A stretch of 64,000 nucleotides of DNA, taken from contig NZ_CP157972.1 in NCBI RefSeq assembly GCF_040215725.1, positions 1 to 64,000 of the forward strand. Direction: 5' to 3'. Shown in pieces: positions 18,181 to 26,418 of this stretch. Under the pieces are notes generated by a model. The model did no database searches. It worked only from the letters and a program-made list of their open reading frames with translations, and was not told the origin of the DNA. Source of the DNA: Rhizobium sp. ZPR4 (GTDB lineage Bacteria; Pseudomonadota; Alphaproteobacteria; Rhizobiales; Rhizobiaceae). The position numbers were made by a program, and so were the translations under genes. The first letter of the stretch is position 1, and every line of letters begins with the position of its first letter.

Positions 18181-19704
18181 TTACGCCATAATTTCCGCAA
18201 TATGCGAAATCTCTGCAATTAAACCAATTAAGTCGGATCGACTATGATTGACGTTCCCACTCATAAAACGGAGAGGCTGTAACATTCGCGCGACATCGCC
18301 AAATCTATTAGTGATGTCAGGGATGCTGAAAGTGTGTAGGTAATACTTGCCCCTTTCCATCAGTTGATCATGAATCTGCAAATTATGTACGTTGAGATAT
18401 TCAATCAAATCGTTGTCTAGAGTTACGTCGGATATATTGACATTACCCAAGTGCATAAATATCACCCCGTTAATATCCACTTCATCACTAATTACAATAA
18501 AGCGTGGATTATCTCTTAGTAATTCGAAGAATTCGCACGCCAATTGATGCCTAAGTTCGATGTAAGAACCGATGTTGGATGCACCTAAATGCTTGATCAA
18601 TGCCCATAACTTGAGGGAATCAAATCGCTTTGTTCCAATGAATGGAGTTAAGGCTCCAAGCGACATAGATTCTGTTGTCACCAGATCGGATGCACCAACA
18701 ACTGGCTTCAGGAAGTTCGGATCGCGAACTAAGAGATAACTTAAAGAATGAGGAACCCATAAGACTTTATGAGCATCTGCCGTCGTCGAGTGCGCTCTTG
18801 CCAAGCCACTTAATTTCACTGATAGGCTTTCGGAAAATGCTAGCTGAAAGCCGTGGCAAGCATCAATATGTAACCAGGCGCCGTATTGTTCACAGATATC
18901 GGCAATGGCATCTAGGTTATCTATAGATAGCGATCGACTGTCGCCCGCATAGGCAACCACAATTACAGCCTCGTCACCTTTTACAAATGCCGATACCATC
19001 CGTTTAAGTTCATTAAGATCGTAGCGATACCCGACCACGGGTGCTCTTACTATAGAATCAGTGCCCATACCGAGCCAGTTTACCGAAGTTCGGATGCTGT
19101 AGTGATCGATATGATTCGGAATAATGATCCGAAGTATTTTATTTCCTCGCGTTCCAGAAAGCGCAAATCCTGGTATCAAATTCGCTCTGGCTATTAATAC
19201 GGCCAATGCATTAGAAAGAACGCCGCCAGTTGTAGCAAAGCCGCCAATATCAATGGAGGATTGAGGGGACTCCACGACTTTGTATCCAATGAGCTCGCGC
19301 AACCAGTTGACCGTTGCAGCCTCGACGAAGGTTGCCAAAGGTGCCCATCGACGAGAGTTAACTAGGTTTTGTGGCGCTACGTCCGAGATAATGGCACCAG
19401 CGATTGCAGCAATCGAGTTGCAGGCATCCGGAAAACCAAGATAACCATTCGAAGAAAAATTGATGGAGCCTTCTAAAATATCTCGCTGAATAACATCTAG
19501 TAGCGTGCTGATATTTGTCCCCTCTAACGGAAGGGGTTCTAAAAGACTATAACCAGATTCCGGCCAACCCGTCAGATTCGTGACTTCGCGTCTGGCCTTA
19601 AACTCGAGGCCTGCTTTAAGCGCATCACCTAGCTGTTCCAATACAGCTTCAAAATTATCCGCATTCAAAAAGTGGTCACTGGAGCTATTGGAATAGTTCG
19701 CCAT
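18181..19704 (-). CDS. Group II PLP-dependent decarboxylase, 507 aa
   Basis: Member of the pyridoxal-phosphate decarboxylase family (glutamate, DOPA, tyrosine and sulfinoalanine decarboxylase relatives). Visible elements are GGFATTGGVLSNALAVLIAR (phosphate-binding region), NHIDHYSIRTSVNWLGMG with the ring-stacking His201, HIDACHGF with Asp281 that binds the pyridine nitrogen, and TTADAHKVLWVPHS with the Schiff-base Lys313. The motif around the Lys is DAHK instead of the common DPHK. Start chosen at 19704, where GGTGGAG precedes the ATG; a longer frame reaches 19746. The substrate, an amino acid or a larger amino-acid conjugate, is unknown. It is the last gene of an operon after the radical SAM and nucleotidyltransferase genes, so it probably acts on their product or precursor. 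Confidence 0.8.
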   Translation of the reverse strand: MANYSNSSSDHFLNADNFEAVLEQLGDALKAGLEFKARREVTNLTGWPESGYSLLEPLPLEGTNISTLLDVIQRDILEGSINFSSNGYLGFPDACNSIAAIAGAIISDVAPQNLVNSRRWAPLATFVEAATVNWLRELIGYKVVESPQSSIDIGGFATTGGVLSNALAVLIARANLIPGFALSGTRGNKILRIIIPNHIDHYSIRTSVNWLGMGTDSIVRAPVVGYRYDLNELKRMVSAFVKGDEAVIVVAYAGDSRSLSIDNLDAIADICEQYGAWLHIDACHGFQLAFSESLSVKLSGLARAHSTTADAHKVLWVPHSLSYLLVRDPNFLKPVVGASDLVTTESMSLGALTPFIGTKRFDSLKLWALIKHLGASNIGSYIELRHQLACEFFELLRDNPRFIVISDEVDINGVIFMHLGNVNISDVTLDNDLIEYLNVHNLQIHDQLMERGKYYLHTFSIPDITNRFGDVARMLQPLRFMSGNVNHSRSDLIGLIAEISHIAEIMA

Positions 19705-19787
19705 ACTTCTCCACCCTGGTTTTCCCCGCATATAAGCTTCGTTCAAAAGCTGAATTGTATCAACGAGCCGAGAAGGCGCGGAAATGG

Positions 19788-20528
19788 CTATCGTCGAACT
19801 TCACGGAGTTCTGGAAATGCAATTTGATCAAGTGCTGATTCAAGATCTACCGAACAGCTGTTTCCATACATGTCTTCCAACTTGTGGCGGATGTATGCGC
19901 GATACTCGCTATCTGTAGGAAAACCGAGATAGCTCTTGTAAGACTTAAAGACGCGCCCAAACCGCGACGTAACCGAACCGTTCTGAAAGAAGTAAACCTC
20001 TCGTTTGATATCGTGTCCCTCTAGCATTTGGGTGGCTCGCACAATAGGGCTCAGCACCTGCCAAGCCAATTTCTCTAGCGTCATCAAAATTGAATGCGAC
20101 CCAAGCAAAAGCTGCTTCCTTGTAGCCAACGCGGTGGTAAGCAATCGGAGGCGAAAATGTTCCGTCCTCAGATACTCCAAGTCATCGCAATAAGAAATCT
20201 CAAGGGTTCCATCGCCAGTTCGGAATCCGTCTCCTCTCAAAGCAGACCGCACATCATCGAAGGTGTAAAAAATTTTATTCCGATGTGGCACCGCATAGTC
20301 GATATTTAAGTTATTCTCCTCGTGGTATTGAAGTACAAACTGCTCGAATTCATTGAGTTGATGCACCGAACATTGCTCGGAAATCACCACGATATCCAAA
20401 TCGGAATCCGCGCTTAACTCACCTGTTGCAGTACCGGATCCATAGAGAAAAGCCAGGATGCCTTGCTGATGAAATATCTTCACTATCCCTTCGGATAGCT
20501 CCGCTGCAGCCGCGTGTTTAGTAATCAT
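19788..20528 (-). CDS. Pol-beta-type nucleotidyltransferase, 246 aa
   Basis: The N-terminal domain has the minimal nucleotidyltransferase signature: FLYGSGTATGELSADSDLDI, giving the GS motif (Gly30-Ser31) and the metal-binding Asp43 and Asp45, with the third acid at Asp77 in NIDYAVP. A helical C-terminal domain of about 120 residues follows. Enzymes of this superfamily transfer a nucleotide from NTP to a hydroxyl, amine or phosphate of small molecules (as in aminoglycoside adenylyltransferases) or proteins. The start at 20528 lies 11 bases after the radical SAM stop; a longer frame to 20630 would overlap that gene. The operon position suggests it adds a nucleotide to a small molecule, for biosynthesis or self-inactivation. 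Confidence 0.75.
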   Translation of the reverse strand: MITKHAAAAELSEGIVKIFHQQGILAFLYGSGTATGELSADSDLDIVVISEQCSVHQLNEFEQFVLQYHEENNLNIDYAVPHRNKIFYTFDDVRSALRGDGFRTGDGTLEISYCDDLEYLRTEHFRLRLLTTALATRKQLLLGSHSILMTLEKLAWQVLSPIVRATQMLEGHDIKREVYFFQNGSVTSRFGRVFKSYKSYLGFPTDSEYRAYIRHKLEDMYGNSCSVDLESALDQIAFPELREVRR

Positions 20529-20539
20529 CTTGTGATCTT

Positions 20540-21934
20540 TTAAAATTGTTGTTGAGCGGCATCTGTCGGATGAGCAGAACCCATTAGCCTTACAATATGT
20601 AGAGGGTCGAGGTCCATTCCTTGCGTCCAATCCGAACCGCTACGAAGTAGTGCAGCTCTAGCATGTTGCTTCAGGCGCTTTATTCTTACATTCTCTACTG
20701 CATACGCTAGTCTATCAAACCGCTCCTTCGCAACGTCCTGCGGTATTTGACAGTCAAGTGCAGCGGCGACCGTACCGGGACGAGCATCGAATTGAGCATA
20801 AGAGATATAATCGAATTCATAGTCTCTTACCAAAGCCAAGGTATCTTCGAACTGCGCGTCCGTCTCTCCCGGATACCCAGCAATAAGCTGGGTATGAATA
20901 TATGCCCTTGGGTTTTTAGATCTCAAATTTGCCAAGCGATCTGCTGCAGCCTTAATCGAGAAAGAACGTCGCATCGCTTTCCCAATTTGCTGATTTCCGG
21001 TTTGCAAAGCGCAACAAACGAAGTAGGCGTCACCACTTTCAAAACTCTCTTCCAGCCATTTCCCAAAGCGGATCAGTGGCGATGGGTGAATATATCTCAG
21101 TGCAAGTCGAGAGCGAGATGTACCGGTACGCAAGCTGCGGAATGCATAGACAACGTCTTCGAGGGTCTTGCCAGAGCTCCGATAGTTACCAACTTCATCA
21201 CCCTGCAGTACAATTTTCTCGACACCTTCCGAATGTGCGGTACGGATTTCACTTATAATTTGTTCAAAAGGGCGGCTTCTTGTGTTGCCAATAGCGAACT
21301 TGGTGGCGCAAAAACTGCATTTATAGTCACAGCCTTCAGTTACGAGAACTTCTCGTAGCCTCGGCTCTCTCCAAAAATGCCTTCCTTTCGTCTGATACCT
21401 ATAGAACTCTTCAATCCATGGGTCGCTAACCATCCCGGCAAGCCTTTCAAACCCTCTTTCCAGTTCAGACTCTGGATCACCTTTATCCATGAGTGGATCA
21501 CCATGAGAATGGTCGAAAAGGTGATCCGGTACAGCTACAGATTGAAGTGTCATTCCTAGCGGAACTTTAATGCCAAGGAACTTAGGAACATCCTCTAATT
21601 CAGTTACTATTTGTACCCTATCGTCGAATTCTTGGTACAAGCGAGCGCTATTTATCTTCGGAAGACAGCCTGTGATAATGACTCTGTGGCTTGCACCTCC
21701 AGCTTTCAGCCGCTCCTTTATAAGCTCTATACTTTCATCCTCTGTTGCTTTAATTACAGCACAGCCAGAAATGATCGAGAGATTGTTAAATTGAGGGCTT
21801 TTCCCTCCCGAGACACCGCTTTCTAGAAGTACCTGCAAACGCATTGTACGATGCCGAAGCACCATGCAGCCGTTGGTAGCCATATCTAACGCGGTAGCGG
21901 CTTCGTTCGACAGATTTTCCTCAGCAAATTCCAT
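20540..21934 (-). CDS. MiaB/RimO-like radical SAM methylthiotransferase, TRAM-less, 464 aa
   Basis: The N-terminal methylthiotransferase domain keeps three cluster-binding cysteines (Cys23 in TNGCM, Cys58 in SGCAV, Cys90 in TGCLP). The radical SAM core has TEGCDYKCSFCATKF with Cys202, Cys206 and Cys209 binding the SAM-reducing 4Fe-4S cluster, then QTGNQQIGKAMRRSFS and QLIAGYPGETDAQFEDTL, as in MiaB, RimO and MtaB. These enzymes insert a methylthio group into tRNA bases or ribosomal protein S12. The C-terminal TRAM domain (about 65 residues), used for binding those macromolecules, is absent. The ATG at 21934 has GAGGAG upstream; a TTG at 21958 is the alternative. Inference: it methylthiolates a small molecule made by this cluster. 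Confidence 0.8.
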   Translation of the reverse strand: MEFAEENLSNEAATALDMATNGCMVLRHRTMRLQVLLESGVSGGKSPQFNNLSIISGCAVIKATEDESIELIKERLKAGGASHRVIITGCLPKINSARLYQEFDDRVQIVTELEDVPKFLGIKVPLGMTLQSVAVPDHLFDHSHGDPLMDKGDPESELERGFERLAGMVSDPWIEEFYRYQTKGRHFWREPRLREVLVTEGCDYKCSFCATKFAIGNTRSRPFEQIISEIRTAHSEGVEKIVLQGDEVGNYRSSGKTLEDVVYAFRSLRTGTSRSRLALRYIHPSPLIRFGKWLEESFESGDAYFVCCALQTGNQQIGKAMRRSFSIKAAADRLANLRSKNPRAYIHTQLIAGYPGETDAQFEDTLALVRDYEFDYISYAQFDARPGTVAAALDCQIPQDVAKERFDRLAYAVENVRIKRLKQHARAALLRSGSDWTQGMDLDPLHIVRLMGSAHPTDAAQQQF

Positions 21935-22266
21935 GGTCTGTATTCTCCTCAAGACCAAACAAAAATCCGGGAAATCACCATTGCTGCCTTAGGCTGCCCT
22001 GTATTGAATGTTTTGTCAATCTATACGCGCAAACTTTGGTGTTGTTAGAAAAATATTCGCGTGTAGGTTTTTCGAAGTGTTCCGTTACAACAGCTTGCGC
22101 ATTATGAAGGTGGCAATGTAGTGTATTTAAGTGGTTTCGTGTATGCCATGTCAGTAATCGATCTGAGCAACTGAACGTGTTCAAGTGCTATCGTTATAGA
22201 AGGGCGGCCATTGCTGGCCCGGAAGAACAACTGGGCTCGGACAGGCATGTAACAATACGGTGAAAA
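21935..22266. promoter_or_regulatory. Divergent promoter region, radical SAM operon / P450 gene
   Basis: About 330 A+T-rich bases separate the starts of two divergent transcription units, so promoters for both must lie here. I could not identify a specific operator or a nod-box-like sequence. Confidence 0.4.
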
Positions 22267-23265
22267 ATGAGTAATGATCGGACTAAGATTGTCTCGGCGA
22301 GACTTGCGAAGGAAATTCTGGCGAATTCAGACGCTTTTTTAAATGGGCCACTAAAGGAGAATATTGCCAAAGTTAGGGCGCAATCGGGAATTCCATTGGT
22401 TGATACTGAGGACTTTTTCGCTACATGGCCAATATATAGCCTTGGCGAGGAGCACGATATTAGACGTAAGGTCGTTGCGCGTGCCGTCGGAGGGTCCTGG
22501 GATAATGCCATTGGTGAAAGTGTGTCAATTTTGAAAGCCGCATTAGATAGCGGTTGTATTGATGATACAACGATTACTGAGTCGACCGACATTTTTTTTA
22601 ACAAAGTTTTTGGAATGAGCGATCATCAGCGCCAACTATTTTTGACTGCTTGTCAGCCATTAACAGATTTCCAATTGCGTCAAGTACCGTTTGATACGAT
22701 GAGTGACTTGGACGATCGCGTTAAGGATTTAACTCGGTGGTTTGATGGTCAATTGTTCACCCCCGGTGCGGTTATAGAGCATATGAGGGATTTGGGTGCG
22801 CCAACATATCTTTCGATGTCCGTCGTACTTGATGCTTATAAACCGCTACACGCAGGTCTGAGTAGCGTGGTGCATTGCTCATGCCTCACTTTTTTGACCG
22901 AGTGCAATAGTGATGTAAAGGCGGTAGTAAGGAACATCTTGAAGGCGCATCCGCCGTTTCAAAACATTACCAGAAAGGATATGTTGGGAAAGTTTTCTGA
23001 TGGAAAGATTTCGATAGATCTGAGAGCCTGCCATGGACAAAGCTCCGATGAATTGGAGATTGGAGGTTCATCATTAGATGGATCATTTCTTACATTCGGC
23101 TATGGTCCACACGCATGTTTAGGCAGAGGTTTGGCGCTCCGCTGGTTTCACTGCTGCGTAGAGCTTCTGCAGGGATCTATTGACAGCCGCTGGTCGGTCG
23201 TTGGCACCGAGGTGCAAGATGAGGCTCTTTGTTCCTTTCAAAACATTGCGGTGACGTTGTCATAG
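22267..23265 (+). CDS. Short, atypical cytochrome P450-like protein, 332 aa
   Basis: The C-terminal FLTFGYGPHACLGRGLALRW contains the P450 heme-ligand loop FGxGxHxCxG with the proximal Cys at residue 284. A degenerate I-helix is visible as HAGLSSVVHC (the usual form is A/G-G-x-D/E-T-T/S), and an AHPPFQNITR segment stands where the K-helix region is normally ExxR..PP...R. The ExxR Glu and Arg are replaced (RNILK), and the total of 332 residues is short of the usual 390-420, with the N-terminal helices most reduced. It may be a P450 specialised for non-monooxygenase chemistry, or a decaying gene, although the frame is open throughout. Transcribed divergently from the radical SAM operon. Confidence 0.7.
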   Translation: MSNDRTKIVSARLAKEILANSDAFLNGPLKENIAKVRAQSGIPLVDTEDFFATWPIYSLGEEHDIRRKVVARAVGGSWDNAIGESVSILKAALDSGCIDDTTITESTDIFFNKVFGMSDHQRQLFLTACQPLTDFQLRQVPFDTMSDLDDRVKDLTRWFDGQLFTPGAVIEHMRDLGAPTYLSMSVVLDAYKPLHAGLSSVVHCSCLTFLTECNSDVKAVVRNILKAHPPFQNITRKDMLGKFSDGKISIDLRACHGQSSDELEIGGSSLDGSFLTFGYGPHACLGRGLALRWFHCCVELLQGSIDSRWSVVGTEVQDEALCSFQNIAVTLS

Positions 23266-23399
23266 TTTCACGTGCCAAGCTATAGGTCTTCGCGGATTTG
23301 CACAATGTGAGACGGTATATTACCAGCTGTACCTTTGGCTAACACTACTTTGGCATATGGATCTCCGCACGCGAGCGATGATGTAGTCGCTGATGCCGC

Positions 23400-23535
23400 A
23401 TAAAGGTAAGCATATGGCCACACTGATCATGACGGCAAAGCTCAACGACATCGATCCACAGGCATGGCTTGCCGACGTTCTCGCCCGCATCGCTGACACG
23501 CCGATTACCAGGTTGGAGCAATTACTTCCGTGGAA
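23400..23535 (+). pseudogene. IS66 tnpC C-terminal fragment
   Basis: Reads ATLIMTAKLNDIDPQAWLAD then VLARIADTPITRLEQLLPWN, the invariant end of IS66 transposases. Only about the last 45 codons survive; the sequence before it (23266-23400) shows nothing further. A dead scrap between the P450 and the small membrane-protein gene. Confidence 0.8.
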
Positions 23536-23624
23536 TTGGTTGACATTAGGCAGTGTCCAAAATTCTTGCGTGTCGACCACCAGGGTACCCCTGATCGTTT
23601 CCCTATCTTGGCGAGGCACACAAT

Positions 23625-24062
23625 ATGATTTGGGCTACAATATCGGTGTTCGCTCTTTATGTTGGGGTGCTGAACACATTCCTTGCGCGTTTCGCGGGGA
23701 CTTGTACCCAGGGTGATGCGGATCGTTTATGGGGCGTCTTGATCTCTGTACCCTTCTTTCTTCTCGCAGTGTTTTGTCTGTCGCGAACCAAACACGTTGG
23801 GGGGACGATGATTGCCTCTTTGCCTGCGTTGCTGCTGATGCTTTGGCAGGGTGTGTTCGCAGCCGAACTCTTACTTGGAGTCTTTGTTGGCAATTCCAGC
23901 GCGTGCGAGGTTCTGGAGGATATGCCCTATGAATATACCGGCAGCGAAGTCCCACTCGCTATTCTGTGGGCGGTCGTAATATTCGGCTCCTTCGCGGCGA
24001 CGGCGACTGTATACTTCGTGCGCCGCTCACAAACTGCCACGTCGGCAAAGATACAGAGCTAG
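23625..24062 (+). CDS. Four-TM hypothetical membrane protein, 145 aa
   Basis: Small inner-membrane protein with hydrophobic segments at about residues 2-20, 37-52, 60-88 and 108-130, and a short basic C-terminal tail. A GAGG ribosome-binding site lies 8 bases upstream of the ATG. I do not recognise the family. It sits between two insertion-sequence scraps, so its link to the flanking biosynthetic genes is doubtful. Confidence 0.5.
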   Translation: MIWATISVFALYVGVLNTFLARFAGTCTQGDADRLWGVLISVPFFLLAVFCLSRTKHVGGTMIASLPALLLMLWQGVFAAELLLGVFVGNSSACEVLEDMPYEYTGSEVPLAILWAVVIFGSFAATATVYFVRRSQTATSAKIQS

Positions 24063-24117
24063 GCCGCCCACGCCGCTCCTGCGGTCCTCACCGAATGCTT
24101 ACTACATAACCGCCGTC

Positions 24118-24443
24118 GAGGATCCGGCGAACTTCAAGCGATCGCGCTCGGTGGGCGCCTGGATGGGGTTGACGATACGACGCTATCAGTCCGGCGAGGT
24201 AGATTATGATGGCCATATCTCCCGACGTGGAGACACCCATGTGCGCTCCCTTCTCTAAGAAGCGGCGGTCGTGATCCTGACACGCAGCCGGGCGGACAGC
24301 GATTTGCGCCGCTGGGGTATAAAACTACGCGAGAAGATCGGCTTCAAACCTTCCCCTGTCGCTGTCGCCCGCAAACTCGCCGTCATCATGCATGCGATGC
24401 TTCGCTCCGGTGAGCTCTTCAACAGGGCGACAGCAGCCACCTA
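24118..24443 (+). pseudogene. IS110-family transposase C-terminal remnant
   Basis: Continuous translation gives VGAWMGLTIRRYQSGEVDYD, then GHISRRGDTHVRSLL, an in-frame TAA, then EAAVVILTRSRADSDLRRWG and VAVARKLAVIMHAMLRSGEL. This is the C-terminal (transposase_20) domain of IS110 transposases with its catalytic Ser region mutated. The N-terminal RuvC-like DEDD domain is missing. Dead fragment. Confidence 0.85.
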
Positions 24444-24837
24444 ACTTTCCAACTCCGTAACGCCACTCGGCGTGAAGAGGCGTCTCTGCCGGGACCGAGG
24501 CTGATCCATTCCGTTAAGACCGTTGCACCGCGAGTTTGCTCGAAGCGTGCGAGACATACATTGGAAGGGCTATCCCGCGAAGCACCATAATGCGGCGACC
24601 TATGTCGACCGCGTAGACGACCTGCTCCTGGCAATCGACCTCCCGCACCTAAAAGGCGCTTGCGAAGCTCGCTATTAGACGACGGTCTTACGTTAAGGCA
24701 GTTGGCCGCATTTTCACATTTTAGCTCGTCAAAGTTCGGCGGTAGCTAATTTGCTCAGGGTAAGTCCGGGAGGCGAGCTGTTGCGCCCCCGGATTTCTCC
24801 AGCGAGATTAACGCGTTACTAATTTAATAATACCTGT
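24444..24837. other. Gap downstream of IS110 remnant
   Basis: About 390 bases with no complete gene. A short open stretch near 24580-24680 (TYVDRVDDLLLAIDLPHLKG) looks protein-like and may be another transposase scrap, but I cannot assign it. Confidence 0.35.
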
Positions 24838-26418
24838 CTACGACCTTGGGAATAGCGGCGCGCCAGCACTTATCGTTACTCCAGCCAAGGATAGGAGACT
24901 CCGTCGATCAAACGAAGGCTCTATGCTGTCGAATTTTTTTAGCAACGATTCACTTACTAGTGGCATAAACGGCGTCAAACATATCCCTATTCCGTATATT
25001 GATGCCGCTAAGTTATATAGAACGGCATGTAGAGCTTTCTCAGATTCTGGATTATCAGTTTCAGATGCCGATACTGCTTTTGCTAGCGCCCATGGTTCCT
25101 TTTCTGAAACATAGCGATTTGCTTCTGCAATAACCATCCAGATGGCATCAAGCGTGCGATCGAGAGAAAATTCCGCGACGCATTCGACCACGGTGGAATA
25201 GAGATTTGAGGTGCTGCGGAAAAGTGAGTCGCTTTCGATGCTAGATCTATCCACGTGTTGAATTACACCATCGCAATATCGTTCGATCATACTAAAGACG
25301 CGATGCACGAGGTTCCCCAACTGCCCAGCGAGCTCTGATTCATAACACTGCCGGAACCGCTCATGAGAGAAGTCACCATCTCCGGTAGTCCGAATATGCC
25401 TCAGCAGATAGTATCGAAGGGCGTCTGCTCCCAGTTCTTCAGCTAGCGGATTGGGATCTATTGCGTTTCCAGCGGATTTTCCAATTTTCCGACCCTCCAC
25501 CGTAACATAGCCATGTATGAGGATACGAGTTGGCAGTTCAAGGCCCGCCGAAAGCAAAATGGCTGGCCAGTAGATTGCATGAAATCGCGTAATGCCTTTT
25601 CCAATGACATGCTCACGGCTTTGGGCGTTAGTCCAGTACTCTTTAAAAGAACTATCTTCCCGCGCGTATCCCAGTGCTGTTATATAGTTCGCAAGCGCGT
25701 CGAACCATACGTAAATCACCTGGCTAGCGTCCCCAGGTACAGGAATTCCCCATCCGCGTGCCCTGCTGGAGCTACGGGAAACAGAAAAGTCCTCTAGTCC
25801 GCCCTCTATCCATCCAAGTATCTCGTTCCGCCTTGAAGATGGAACTATTTCTATGGCTCGTTCATCATAGATCTTGCGTAACGCGGATTCATATCTCGAC
25901 AAGCGGAAAAACCAGTTTTCTTCTTCTACTAGCTCAGGAAAGGTTCCATGTTCAGGGCACTTGCCTTCAAGCAACTCATCCGACTTATAAAACTGCTCGC
26001 AGCCGACGCAGTAAAGTCCGGAGTAAGTCCGCTTGTAAAGATCCCCAGCTTGTAAGCAACTCTTCCAAAGTTTCTCTGCACCAGGACGGTGGCGCGGATC
26101 CGAGCTAGTTCGAATGAAATCATCATACGAAAGGCCTAAACTATCTTTCAAAGAAAGAAATCGATTTGCGTTTTTCTCCACAAACTCCTCTATGGGCACT
26201 CCGGCCGCCTCCGCCGCTTGCACATTTTTTATGCTGTTTTCGTCTGAACCAGCTAAGAAGCGGACTTCACTCCCAAAGAGGCGATAAAACCGCGCTAATG
26301 TATCCGCTTGCACCGTCTCAAGAGCAAACCCGATATGGGGAGCGGCGTTGACGTAGGGAATAGCTGTTGTTAAGAAGCGGCGGTCGAGCCTCGCCCGATT
26401 TAAGTTCGTGTTATCCAT
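24838..26418 (-). CDS. metG: Methionyl-tRNA synthetase, accessory copy, 526 aa
   Basis: Class I aminoacyl-tRNA synthetase that joins methionine to tRNA-Met. Visible are the HIGH-type motif PHIGFALETVQAD (His28), the connective-peptide metal knuckle CVGC (137-140) plus CPEH (154-157), the methionine/core motif VIYVWFDALANYITALG (234-250), GKGITRFHAIYWPA (273-286), and the KMSKS loop as GRKIGKSAGN (KIGKS, 311-315). The anticodon-binding helical domain follows (SEKEPWALAK). There is no C-terminal EMAP-like domain. The HIGF and KIGKS variants suggest a source different from the usual rhizobial enzyme. Every bacterium has a chromosomal metG, so a plasmid copy beside biosynthetic genes suggests self-resistance or a tRNA-dependent biosynthetic step. 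A+T-rich like the radical SAM operon. Confidence 0.9.
   Translation of the reverse strand: MDNTNLNRARLDRRFLTTAIPYVNAAPHIGFALETVQADTLARFYRLFGSEVRFLAGSDENSIKNVQAAEAAGVPIEEFVEKNANRFLSLKDSLGLSYDDFIRTSSDPRHRPGAEKLWKSCLQAGDLYKRTYSGLYCVGCEQFYKSDELLEGKCPEHGTFPELVEEENWFFRLSRYESALRKIYDERAIEIVPSSRRNEILGWIEGGLEDFSVSRSSSRARGWGIPVPGDASQVIYVWFDALANYITALGYAREDSSFKEYWTNAQSREHVIGKGITRFHAIYWPAILLSAGLELPTRILIHGYVTVEGRKIGKSAGNAIDPNPLAEELGADALRYYLLRHIRTTGDGDFSHERFRQCYESELAGQLGNLVHRVFSMIERYCDGVIQHVDRSSIESDSLFRSTSNLYSTVVECVAEFSLDRTLDAIWMVIAEANRYVSEKEPWALAKAVSASETDNPESEKALHAVLYNLAASIYGIGICLTPFMPLVSESLLKKFDSIEPSFDRRSLLSLAGVTISAGAPLFPRS

Noticed and set aside
23625..24062. Membrane protein as exporter of the biosynthetic cluster
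   Set aside because: Four short membrane segments and no transporter motif; flanked by IS scraps, so no support for an export role.
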